A DNA stretch of 64,000 bases, taken from NCBI RefSeq assembly GCF_007559435.1, contig NZ_VMBP01000002.1:620001-684000 (forward strand), given 5' to 3'. The position numbers and the translations under genes are program-made. The DNA is from Ancylobacter moscoviensis. Lineage in GTDB: Bacteria; Pseudomonadota; Alphaproteobacteria; Rhizobiales; Xanthobacteraceae. The notes under the pieces are model-generated. The model had not been told where the DNA came from, searched no databases, and was given only the letters and a program-made list of their open reading frames with translations. Shown here piece by piece: positions 1 to 7,520 of this stretch. The first letter of the stretch is position 1; every line of letters begins with the position of its first letter.

Positions 1-1275
1 CGGCAATTCGTCGAGGGCGACGTCCAGCACTGGTGGCTGCCGCAATCGGGCCAGGGCGTGCGCACCCGCATCTCCGACGATCATGTGTGGCTCGCCTTCG
101 CCACTGCCACCTATATCGACAGCTCGGGCGACGCCGCGATCCTCGACGAGCCTGTGCCCTATCTCGACGGACCGCAGCTGCTGCCGGAGGAGCACGAGCA
201 TTTCTTCCAGCCGATGCCGGCGGACGAGACCTCCTCGCTGTTCGAGCACTGCGCCCGCGGCCTCGACCATGCGCTTTCCCTCACCGGCGAGCTTGGCCTG
301 CCGCTGATGGGGACGGGCGACTGGAACGATGGCATGAACCGCGTCGGCGAGGGCGGTAAGGGCGGGAGCGTCTGGCTCGGCTGGCTGCTGATCCGCACCA
401 TCGAGTTGTTCGTACCGCTGGCGGAAGCGCGCGATCCCGAGCGCGCCCGGCGCTGGCGCGCGCATGCGGCGTCAGTGCGGCGGGCGCTGGAGCGCTCGGC
501 CTGGGACGGGGAATGGTATCGGCGCGCGACCTTCGACGACGGCACCTGGCTCGGCTCGAAGGATAGCGGCGAGTGCCGCATCGATTCCATCGCGCAATCC
601 TGGGCGGTGCTGTCGGGCGCTGCCGATTCTCTGCGTGCCGCCACCGCGATGGCCTCGCTGGAACGCCATCTGATCCGCACTGAGGAGCAGCTCGCCCTGC
701 TGTTCACGCCGCCCTTCGACCGGACGCCGCTTGAGCCCGGCTACATCAAGGGCTATCCGCCGGGCCTGCGCGAGAATGGCGGGCAATACAGCCACGCCGC
801 CATGTGGGCGGTTCTCGCCTTCGCCAAGCTGCGTGCGGGAGACAAGGCGCATGATCTCTTCGCCCTGCTCAACCCGATCAACCATGCCCGCACGCCCGAT
901 GAGGTCGAGCGCTACAAGGTCGAGCCCTACGTCGTCGCCGCCGACATCTATTCCGTCGCTCCGCATGTGGGGCGCGGCGGCTGGACCTGGTACACCGGCT
1001 CGGCGGGCTGGATGCACCGCGCCGGCGTAGAGGGCATTCTCGGCATCCGGCGGGAGGGTGATTTCCTCATCGTCGCTCCCTGTATGCCAGCGGCGTGGCC
1101 GGGCTTCGCGGCAACGGTGACACTAGGTGGGGTAGTCTGCAGGATCGAGGTTCGAGTCGTCGGCGAAAATCAAGAGCCATACTCGGTGCTCGACGGCATC
1201 CACATCCCGTCACCGGACAGATCCGCTCGTATTCCCTTCGACGGCGAGAATCACGATCTCCTGATGTCCATCTGA
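1..1275 (+). CDS. Cyclic beta-1,2-glucan synthase (GH94/GT84 family), C-terminal part
   Basis: The gene is open from the first base and ends at TGA 1273-1275, so only the last 424 residues are in the window. The residues match the C-terminal glycoside phosphorylase (GH94-like) domain of NdvB/ChvB proteins: DVQHWWLP near the start, RTRISDDHVWLAF, GTGDWNDGMNRVG (which carries the family's acidic catalytic residue), PYVVAADIY and GGWTWYTGSAGWM. In NdvB/ChvB this domain controls the chain length of cyclic beta-1,2-glucans, periplasmic osmoprotectants needed for host interaction in rhizobia and brucellae. The full protein is normally about 2800 residues, so the glycosyltransferase part must lie upstream. 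A cellobiose-phosphorylase-like GH94 enzyme is the alternative; the upstream part would decide. Confidence 0.88.
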   Translation, partial: RQFVEGDVQHWWLPQSGQGVRTRISDDHVWLAFATATYIDSSGDAAILDEPVPYLDGPQLLPEEHEHFFQPMPADETSSLFEHCARGLDHALSLTGELGLPLMGTGDWNDGMNRVGEGGKGGSVWLGWLLIRTIELFVPLAEARDPERARRWRAHAASVRRALERSAWDGEWYRRATFDDGTWLGSKDSGECRIDSIAQSWAVLSGAADSLRAATAMASLERHLIRTEEQLALLFTPPFDRTPLEPGYIKGYPPGLRENGGQYSHAAMWAVLAFAKLRAGDKAHDLFALLNPINHARTPDEVERYKVEPYVVAADIYSVAPHVGRGGWTWYTGSAGWMHRAGVEGILGIRREGDFLIVAPCMPAAWPGFAATVTLGGVVCRIEVRVVGENQEPYSVLDGIHIPSPDRSARIPFDGENHDLLMSI

Positions 1276-1645
1276 CGAGACAAACACATGAAAGCACCGT
1301 CTCGCCGACCCCGATAACGACGGTCGTGTTGGCCGACGACTTCGCAGGATTCGTCACTTTCATTCGCATGAATAGGCTCACCCTCAACCGATCGCCACAT
1401 CATCGAACGGCTGCATAAAGGTGAAGGAAATTTGCTCTTAAATCAGCCGGTCTGCGCGCTTCATGCCAATGCTGCCGGACAATAGTTCGAGCATAAGTCA
1501 GCCAACGCACAGGAAGAGGACATTCTCAACTTTGGCGTCCGCTGCCGACGCGCTGAGCTGCCCGACAGCGGACGCTTCCAATGTCTGCAATGGGTCAACT
1601 CGAGGCATTGCGCCTGATACACCCACGATTGCCGGGGCTCGGCCG
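1276..1645. other. Intergenic gap of 370 bases, no gene seen
   Basis: No reading frame here has recognisable protein features. The short frames on both strands look like noise. The stretch separates the glucan synthase, which reads rightward, from the leftward DUF3883 gene, so it should hold the convergent ends of both. I saw no clear terminator hairpin. Composition is less GC-rich than the flanking core genes and continues into the accessory patch to the right. Confidence 0.4.
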
Positions 1646-2485
1646 CTACAACAAGCTCGCCTGGAAGTTGGTCGCCATCAGCGATACATGTGCCTCCAAC
1701 GGCTGCCGCAGCTCGAACGCCTTCGGCTCGCGGGCAAAATTCCACAATCGCACTAGCCGCCAATCCTCGCGCCGCTCACTCGCTAAGGCCAGCTCATTGC
1801 GCGTGATGTGAAACGGCGTGCGCTCCCAGCCATTGGTCGTCTTCACCTCGATCAGCCGATCGCTGCCATTGGTGTCGAAGCTCAGGATGTCATAGCCAGC
1901 GCCATCACCATCGACATGCGACACCCAGCGGATGCGCTCGGCGAGATCGGTCCGGCCGGCGGCAAGCAGGCTGGCACGCTCATGGGCGAGAACGCGTTCC
2001 TCGCCGGCGCGGCCTAACGCACGATTGCGGGCATCACGCTCAGCCACGTCGTACTTCCGGGCGATGAGGGTCATCTGCTCGAGCTCGTCGGGCAGCGGCG
2101 CATTGCTGTGCGTCGGTGGCGGGCCGATCCACAACATTGCTTCCTCGCGAAGCGCTGACGGCGACGACCCCATTGCCATCCGCGTGGCTGGTGCGAGCCA
2201 ATCCGGATGACGGTTGAGCCAGCGCACCACCGCATCGACGAGCGAGGCCTGGAAATTGAAGGCCGGTTTGTAACCCGAGATCCAGTCCTCCCCGAGCCCC
2301 TTGAGCACGGCGCTGATGTTCTGGTGCTTATATTCGATCGAACCGCGAGGGCGGTTAATCACCGCCTGTAGGAGGCGGTTATGTTCAGCCTTGCTGTAGG
2401 GCCGCTCGGCGATGTCATCGCCAAGCATCGCGAAATAATCCGCCACGATCGCGTCATTCTGCTCGTCGGACCAGTCACCGGCCAT
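1646..2485 (-). CDS. DUF3883 domain protein (nuclease-like)
   Basis: This 279-residue protein carries a C-terminal DUF3883-type domain (about residues 145-265). The core GYDILSF followed by DRLIEVKTT has the D...ExK arrangement of PD-(D/E)XK nucleases, and ITRNELALA plus LVRLWNF follow as in the family. The N-terminal 130 residues form a separate conserved-looking region of unknown role. DUF3883 proteins are often linked to restriction or defence genes, but this one has no methyltransferase or helicase beside it. It lies just downstream of, and on the same strand as, the vapBC-like pair, with about 40 bases between. A stand-alone DNA-targeting role is inference. Confidence 0.72.
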   Translation of the reverse strand: MAGDWSDEQNDAIVADYFAMLGDDIAERPYSKAEHNRLLQAVINRPRGSIEYKHQNISAVLKGLGEDWISGYKPAFNFQASLVDAVVRWLNRHPDWLAPATRMAMGSSPSALREEAMLWIGPPPTHSNAPLPDELEQMTLIARKYDVAERDARNRALGRAGEERVLAHERASLLAAGRTDLAERIRWVSHVDGDGAGYDILSFDTNGSDRLIEVKTTNGWERTPFHITRNELALASERREDWRLVRLWNFAREPKAFELRQPLEAHVSLMATNFQASLL

Positions 2486-2527
2486 GGTAGCTCCCGTGCG
2501 AGCCGGCCAAGCTGGAAGAGGCCCGGA

Positions 2528-2952
2528 TCATGCCAGCAATTGCACCGGCACACCGAGCGCCGGTCCGGCCTCGGCGAGCCGCTGGTCAAGCGTGTGCACC
2601 GTCGCGCCATGCTCCGACGCGACGGCAAGATGCAGAGCGTCACCCGCGCGAAGCCCCAAGCTATGCTGATCGGCAAACCGCGCCGCCGCCCGGAATTGCC
2701 CGCCCGTCACGGGCAACACTGTGAAGCTCTCGGCGACCAGCTTGTTGAACATGGCGAGCGCCGCCGCGCGTTGTTCCAGGCTGATCTGCCCGGTCCGCAG
2801 CTTGATCGCCATGGCCGACGACATCTCGGTGACGGTCCAGTCACTGATCAGAAGCTGGGCCGGGTCCTGCTCTGACAGCCACGCCTGAACACGCGGCGTC
2901 ATCGCTTCGTTGGAGAGCGCCGCGACGATCAGCGACGTATCGAGATAGAGCA

Positions 2953-2953
<1 letters not shown>
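2528..2953 (-). CDS. vapC: VapC-type PIN-domain toxin
   Basis: This is a 141-residue PIN-domain protein, the usual size for VapC. Acidic residues expected at the metal-binding active site are visible: Asp5 in [10 protein letters not shown], the TEMSSA glutamate near residue 43, and Asp in RAGDALHLA and TLDQRLAE near the end. PIN toxins are Mg-dependent RNases that cut tRNA or other RNA and are blocked by a cognate antitoxin. The ATG overlaps the TGA of the upstream antitoxin gene in an ATGA junction, so the two are translationally coupled. Identification as a toxin rests on family and arrangement. Confidence 0.88.
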
Positions 2954-3285
<332 letters not shown>

Positions 3286-3325
3286 TCAACCGGAAAGGCT
3301 ACTTGGCCACGTCGGTTCAGGAAGC

Positions 3326-3955
3326 TCATTTCGGCCCATCCTCAGGCCCGACGGCCGTGATCTCCAACAGCGCCGGCCGCATCCAGGCCGGCGCCTGACG
3401 AACCGACGCGGCAAGCCGCTTCTTGTCGGTCACAGACAATGATCGAGCGGCGATCTGAGCGACATCATCAGCTCGTGTCGGACCGAGATGGCGAAGGGCT
3501 TGAACGATGGTACCTGCTGCATTTCCCGGAAGGATCAGGTGCTTGGGCGACGCATGACGTAGGTCGACCACACGCTTCCCGAGGGCAACCCGCCGAGACG
3601 GTCCGTCGGTTAGATAATTGGTCTGAGCTGGCACCTGGGTCGTCAGCCCGAGCAGATGGGCTGCGCGGGCGCCGGCGACCTGCACCTTCGAACCCGTCTC
3701 CCGCGCCAAAGCGCGTGCTACATCGTCCGGGTCCGGGGAAAGCTGTCCGAGCCTGAGATGGAGCTTGGGCAGATCGTAGAGGCCTCGCGACAGGCGGCGC
3801 AGCTTGCCGCTGCTTGCAAGGCGAGAGAGGGCCTGGTCGACAGTGGGGCGCTCGGCGAGATCGAGGAAGTCGCTAGGCGTGAACACGCTTCCTCGTCCGC
3901 TGGCCAAGGCTCGGGCCAAGATCCTGTTGGGCGTTGAGGAGCTCGGCCGATCCAT
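3326..3955 (-). CDS. DUF6088 / AbiEi-like winged-helix antitoxin, orphan
   Basis: This 209-residue protein resembles the DUF6088 family, related to AbiEi antitoxins. The N-terminal segment SGRGSVFTPSDFLDL, TVDQALSRLASSGKLRR and LSRGLYDLP matches the winged-helix DNA-binding part. The remainder (LLPGNAAG, RHLGPTRADDVAQIA) matches the C-terminal region. AbiEi-type proteins normally pair with a nucleotidyltransferase toxin, but the next gene downstream is the vapB-like antitoxin and no nucleotidyltransferase is present. An in-frame stop lies two codons above the ATG, so the start is fixed within a few codons. An inverted repeat runs into the start codon, which suggests a leaderless, self-repressed transcript. 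Confidence 0.75.
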   Translation of the reverse strand: MDRPSSSTPNRILARALASGRGSVFTPSDFLDLAERPTVDQALSRLASSGKLRRLSRGLYDLPKLHLRLGQLSPDPDDVARALARETGSKVQVAGARAAHLLGLTTQVPAQTNYLTDGPSRRVALGKRVVDLRHASPKHLILPGNAAGTIVQALRHLGPTRADDVAQIAARSLSVTDKKRLAASVRQAPAWMRPALLEITAVGPEDGPK

Positions 3956-3988
3956 ATGTCAGAAAATATACCTATTTTTTCTGACATA
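3955..3988 (-). promoter_or_regulatory. Inverted repeat and promoter overlapping the DUF6088 start
   Basis: TATGTCAGAAAA (3955-3966) and its exact complement TTTTCTGACATA (3977-3988) flank a 10-base AT-rich spacer. The left arm includes the first base of the ATG. Read on the minus strand the element contains a TATATT-like -10 about ten bases before the start, so transcription would begin at or near the ATG. The 12-base perfect arms suggest an operator for the DUF6088 protein itself. Confidence 0.65.
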
Positions 3989-4062
3989 CAACGACGTCGC
4001 GGTCCCGCCTCCCAACGGAGGCGGATGGAACCACCGCACCTTGAGATGCGGTGGTTCCCGTT

Positions 4063-4434
4063 TCAGTCCGCAGAGCCGTCAGTAGGCTTTACCGGCCGGG
4101 TCTTGCGCTGATTGACATCCGGTCCGGGCGCGATCTTCGCCCGGCCCTCAAAACAGGCCTGGCGGCGTGCCTCCAGCCACGTTTCGACCTCCTCCAGGTC
4201 CCAAACGATGCATCGCGGCGAGAGATTGAAGCGGCGCGGGAATTCTCCGCGTTTCTCCATCTCGTAGATCGTGCTGTCAGCGAGCGGTACGATCAGCCGG
4301 AGCTCATGGCGCCGGATCGTTCGTGGTAGCCCGGTCAGCACGGTGGCGGGACCGGCGTATCCCGTCGGGTCTTGGTCGTCGTCGTCCTGATAGGGCATCA
4401 TCAGGATGCGTACGCGGCTTGGCTTCTTGGTCAT
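4063..4434 (-). CDS. AlpA-family helix-turn-helix regulator
   Basis: The 123-residue protein contains an AlpA/excisionase-type DNA-binding domain at about residues 45-92: LRLIVPLADSTIYEMEKRGEFP, given here as LADSTIYEMEKRGEFPRRF, followed by WDLEEVETWLEAR. AlpA proteins are small prophage or integrative-element regulators that activate integrase or excisionase genes. No integrase is nearby, so this may be the remnant of an element. The first 40 residues are poorly conserved, and a start at the later MMPYQDDD is possible. Confidence 0.75.
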   Translation of the reverse strand: MTKKPSRVRILMMPYQDDDDQDPTGYAGPATVLTGLPRTIRRHELRLIVPLADSTIYEMEKRGEFPRRFNLSPRCIVWDLEEVETWLEARRQACFEGRAKIAPGPDVNQRKTRPVKPTDGSAD

Positions 4435-5012
4435 GTCTATCCTCCTGTGGTTGGAGGAGGTTTGATGCAGGTTTGGTTTTCTCCGGTCGCGTAGCTATCG
4501 TTGGATCGAGGCCTGACGGTACTTTTTGAGCGCGCTCGCGCTTCGAACGTCAGACCTGGAGAGGCATGCCGAGAGCCGATAGTAGTCGATAGATAGCTCG
4601 CGGAGGTCGGTCGAAATCCGTCAACGAAATCAAGACTGTAGAATTCTGACGGGCCTTGGGGCGGTAGTATTTGGGCGAGAAAATATTTTCTCTAACAAAT
4701 TCAAGTTGTTGACATGGCCCTGAACAATCGAGTGGGAGTGACGGATACGAACGGCGGCGGTTCTCGCTGCCGTGTCGCTACCGCCCCTGCCTGTTTCAAT
4801 TCCGGATGCGTCGGCCGCCGGAGCGTTGACAGCGGGTCGGGAAGCGGGTTCATAGCGCGCGTTGCGCCATAGAATGCCGCTGAATTCGCCGAGGCGAGCT
4901 CCGGCTTGTCAGTCGAGGCCCGTGCCGGCAATCTCAGTCCAGCAGGATGCTTGATGGGCAATATGCTGGGCATTGTCGCGTCGGGCTGCAGGACACAGGA
5001 AGTTCCGAAATC
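4435..5012. other. Intergenic region of 578 bases with AT-rich core
   Basis: No gene is supported here. One minus-strand frame of 124 codons lacks family features and is judged spurious. The segment from about 4600 to 4720 is notably AT-rich for this genome and contains a perfect 16-base palindrome. It separates the leftward AlpA-like gene from the rightward L,D-transpeptidase gene, so promoters for both are expected. An AGGAAG ribosome site at 4997-5002 serves the latter. Confidence 0.45.
4677..4692. promoter_or_regulatory. Perfect 16-base palindrome
   Basis: GAGAAAATATTTTCTC is self-complementary with no spacer and sits in the AT-rich part of the gap upstream of the AlpA-like gene. It has the form of a dimeric regulator site; the regulator is unknown. 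The AlpA-like protein or a host factor could be tested. Confidence 0.4.
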
Positions 5013-5723
5013 ATGAACATGGATGTTGAGGGCGCCGATACCGGCAATGGTGGCGACATCGCTCTGGCCGGGCATCGGGCCGCGCTTCTCAGCCGCCGGT
5101 CGTTTCTGGTCGGCTCGGCCGTCGGTCTCGGCGCTTTCGGACTGGCCGGATGCGCGACGCCCGATGGCATGAGCCTCGCCGAGGCCGAGAAAGTCTACGG
5201 GCCGGTGCCCAGTGAGAAGTTCCCGATACCGGCGGTCGATGTCAGCAAGGTCGACCGGAAATATTACCGCCGGACCGTTCGCTACGAGACGAAGGAAGAG
5301 CCCGGGACGATCATCGTCGACCCCAGCAAATACTACGTTTATCGCATTGAAGGTGACGGGATGGCCACCCGCTACGGCGCCAATGTCGGCCGCGACGGGT
5401 TCCGGTGGAGCGGTGACGCCTATGTCGGGCGCAAGGGCGAATGGGCGGTCTGGACCCCGCCCAAGGAGATGATCCAGCGCCAGCCGGAAGCGGCGAAATA
5501 CGCCCGCGGCATGCCGGGTGGCCTCGACAATCCGCTCGGTGCGCGCACACTCTATCTCTATCAGAACGGCGCCTACACGCTCTACACCATCTACGCCACC
5601 AGCGCCCCCGAGACGATCGGCTCGGGGATCACCAGCGGCTGCGTGGGCCTGCTCAGCCAGGACATGATCGACCTGTACGACCGCACGCCGGTGAAGACGA
5701 AGGTGGTCGTCCTGCCGGCATAG
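5013..5723 (+). CDS. Secreted L,D-transpeptidase-like (YkuD) lipoprotein with altered active site
   Basis: The protein is 236 residues from the ATG with AGGAAG ten bases upstream; a longer start at 4947 has no such site. Residues 26-50 hold a twin-arginine-like SRRSFLVG motif followed by a hydrophobic stretch and LAGC lipobox, so it is probably an exported lipoprotein. The YkuD domain follows, with VGRDGFRWSG, PPKEMI, NPLGARTLYLYQNG and GSGITSGCVG. These enzymes form 3-3 cross-links in peptidoglycan or attach proteins to it. The nucleophile Cys210 is present, but the usual His-Gly before it is Tyr194-Ala195 and the usual Arg after the Cys is Gly212. Activity is therefore doubtful. Confidence 0.85.
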   Translation: MNMDVEGADTGNGGDIALAGHRAALLSRRSFLVGSAVGLGAFGLAGCATPDGMSLAEAEKVYGPVPSEKFPIPAVDVSKVDRKYYRRTVRYETKEEPGTIIVDPSKYYVYRIEGDGMATRYGANVGRDGFRWSGDAYVGRKGEWAVWTPPKEMIQRQPEAAKYARGMPGGLDNPLGARTLYLYQNGAYTLYTIYATSAPETIGSGITSGCVGLLSQDMIDLYDRTPVKTKVVVLPA

Positions 5724-5816
5724 CCGCGTTCGCCTCGGCCCGCCGATTTTACCTTGGAACGGCCGGCATTCTGACCCGTTGACCTCCCGGGGCTAAAACC
5801 TGAACGGAGAGTCGAA

Positions 5817-6041
5817 ATGGCGAACACGCAGCATCGCGGCGGCTCCGGCAATTTTGCCGAAGATCGTGAACGCGCCAGCGAAGCCGGCCGCAAGGGCGGG
5901 GAACACTCCCGCAGCGGCCAGCAGCACAGCCAGTCCGGCGACGAACAGCGCCAGCAGGGCGGGCAGCACGGCAAACCCGGCAATCTCACCAATGACCGGG
6001 AGCGTGCACGCGACGCCGGGCACAAGGGCGGCCAGCACTGA
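5817..6041 (+). CDS. KGG-repeat stress protein (con-10 / GsiB-like)
   Basis: This very hydrophilic 74-residue protein has Gly-, Gln- and His-rich sequence and two copies of the KGG signature: NFAEDRERASEAGRKGGEH and NLTNDRERARDAGHKGGQH. Such proteins resemble hydrophilins and bacterial general stress protein GsiB, induced by desiccation or starvation. A GGAGAG ribosome site lies 7 bases before the ATG. It appears to be a single-gene unit between the transpeptidase-like gene and a convergent small gene. Confidence 0.85.
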   Translation: MANTQHRGGSGNFAEDRERASEAGRKGGEHSRSGQQHSQSGDEQRQQGGQHGKPGNLTNDRERARDAGHKGGQH

Positions 6042-6150
6042 CCGTCGCAGCAAAGCCTTTCCATCACAGGCTTTCAGGGGTCGTCCCGGCATGTGCCGGG
6101 CGACCCTTTGACATTCGATCGCTCGGGCGTGGTGGCGGTCCTGTCCCGAA

Positions 6151-6408
6151 CTACGTCAGGGACGACCAGGGAATACCGCCGGAATCCTCCTCGGCGAACG
6201 CCCTTTCGCCCGGCCGCGATGCCGGCACGAGAATGACGATCTCATGCCCCTCGCGCATGGCCGTTGAGGCGGCCGCGACGACGCCTTCGAAGGCGGCCTG
6301 CTTGCTGGCATAGCTCCTGTCGATCTGTCCGTTGAGCTCGACCTGCCAGTCCGTCTCATTGCCGCGGATACGATAAATGTCCTGCGGGATTCGCCGTGCC
6401 GTCCGCAT
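6151..6408 (-). CDS. Small DUF2188-like hypothetical protein
   Basis: I chose the ATG at 6408 because AGGAGG sits five bases upstream; a longer frame to 6522 has no such site. The resulting 85-residue protein has RIRGNETDWQVELNGQ, then ASKQAAFEGVVAAASTA and GHEIVILVPA. This beta-turn-beta followed by a helix is the layout of DUF2188 proteins, whose function is unknown. The gene lies between the KGG protein and the NHEJ locus and may be part of a stress gene group. Confidence 0.6.
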   Translation of the reverse strand: MRTARRIPQDIYRIRGNETDWQVELNGQIDRSYASKQAAFEGVVAAASTAMREGHEIVILVPASRPGERAFAEEDSGGIPWSSLT

Positions 6409-6599
6409 CGCTTCCTCCTGCACCTCGAACATGAAACGGCCCGGCACCCTCGGCGGTTCCGGGCCGTGGCCGGTGCCACGCATCTGCCGTTTGCCGTGGT
6501 TCGCGCAAAGCGGTGGGAACATCGCGACGGCTTCGCGCCTTATCGGTCGACGAAGGCTCCGGCGTCCGGTCCGTCCCCGGGGCTCGAAGGGAGGAGTGC

Positions 6600-7517
6600 G
6601 TGTCCCTGCGCGCGACCTGGAAAGGCTATCTCAAGCTCGGCGAAGTGGTCTGCGCGGTGGCGCTCTACACCGCCGTCTCGACCAGCGAGCGCGTGCGCCT
6701 GCACATGGTGAACCGCCGCACGGGCCACGCGCTGAACCGTCGCTTCATCGACCCCGAGACGCGGAAGGAGGTCGAGCGGGCGGATCAGGTGAAGGGCTAC
6801 GAGATCGCCTCGGACGAGTATGTGACGCTCGATCCCGAGGAGATCGCCGCCGTGGTGCCGGCAGGCGACAAGACCCTGTCCGTGGAGGGCTTCATCCCCT
6901 GTGGCGAGGTCGACGATCTCTATTTCGACCGCCCGTATTATCTGCGCCCGGCGGATGAGGTCTCGCGCACGGGCTTCGCCGTCATCCGCGAGGGGCTGCG
7001 CCGCAAGCAGGTCGCGGCGCTGGCGAGGGGAGTGCTGTTCCGGCGCCCGCGTTCGCTGCTGATCCGGGCCTATGATCAGGGCATCGTCGCCACCACGCTG
7101 AACTATGACTACGAGGTCCGCTCGGTGGCCGAGGCCTTCGAGGATATTCCCGACGTGAAGATCGAGGGCGAAATGCTCGATCTCGCCCGGCACATCATCG
7201 ACACCAGGATGGGGACCTTCCAGCCGGAAACCTTCGTCGACCGTTACGACGACGCGCTCGCCGAACTTGTCCGCGCCAAGATCGAGGGGCGGAAGATCGC
7301 CGTGCCGAAGGAGCCGGCACGCGGCAAGGTGGTGGACCTGATGGACGCGCTCCGGCGCAGCGCCGGGCTTTCCGGCAAGGAGGGCGCGAAGGGAGAGGCG
7401 GCGACGCGCGCCGGCAAGTCTTCCGCCGGCAAGTCTTCCGCCGGCAAATCGTCCACGCGCAAGACAGCCGCGCGCAAGACGGTCGCGCGCAAGGCTCTGG
7501 CCCGCAGGGCAGGATAG
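6600..7517 (+). CDS. ku: Ku DNA-end-binding protein (first copy)
   Basis: The GTG at 6600 follows AGGGAGGAG and gives a 305-residue protein starting VSLRATWKGYLKLGEV, the typical bacterial Ku N-terminus. Bacterial Ku homodimers ring broken DNA ends and recruit LigD for non-homologous end joining. The core domain runs to about residue 245. The C-terminal tail is Lys-, Ser- and Ala-rich, with three direct AGKSS units followed by RKTA/RKTV-type units, and probably contacts DNA. The gene is followed three bases later by ligD. A second ku lies beyond ligD on the other strand. Confidence 0.93.
   Translation: MSLRATWKGYLKLGEVVCAVALYTAVSTSERVRLHMVNRRTGHALNRRFIDPETRKEVERADQVKGYEIASDEYVTLDPEEIAAVVPAGDKTLSVEGFIPCGEVDDLYFDRPYYLRPADEVSRTGFAVIREGLRRKQVAALARGVLFRRPRSLLIRAYDQGIVATTLNYDYEVRSVAEAFEDIPDVKIEGEMLDLARHIIDTRMGTFQPETFVDRYDDALAELVRAKIEGRKIAVPKEPARGKVVDLMDALRRSAGLSGKEGAKGEAATRAGKSSAGKSSAGKSSTRKTAARKTVARKALARRAG
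7410..7454 (+). repeat. Three tandem 15-base units in the ku tail
   Basis: GCCGGCAAGTCTTCC occurs twice exactly and a third time with three changes, encoding AGKSS repeats in the basic Ku tail. Such a tract could vary in copy number between strains. Confidence 0.8.
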
Positions 7518-7520
7518 GCC

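Noticed and set aside
4701-5075. 124-codon minus-strand frame in the transpeptidase upstream gap
   Set aside because: No conserved sequence, no ribosome site, and it overlaps the start of a supported gene.
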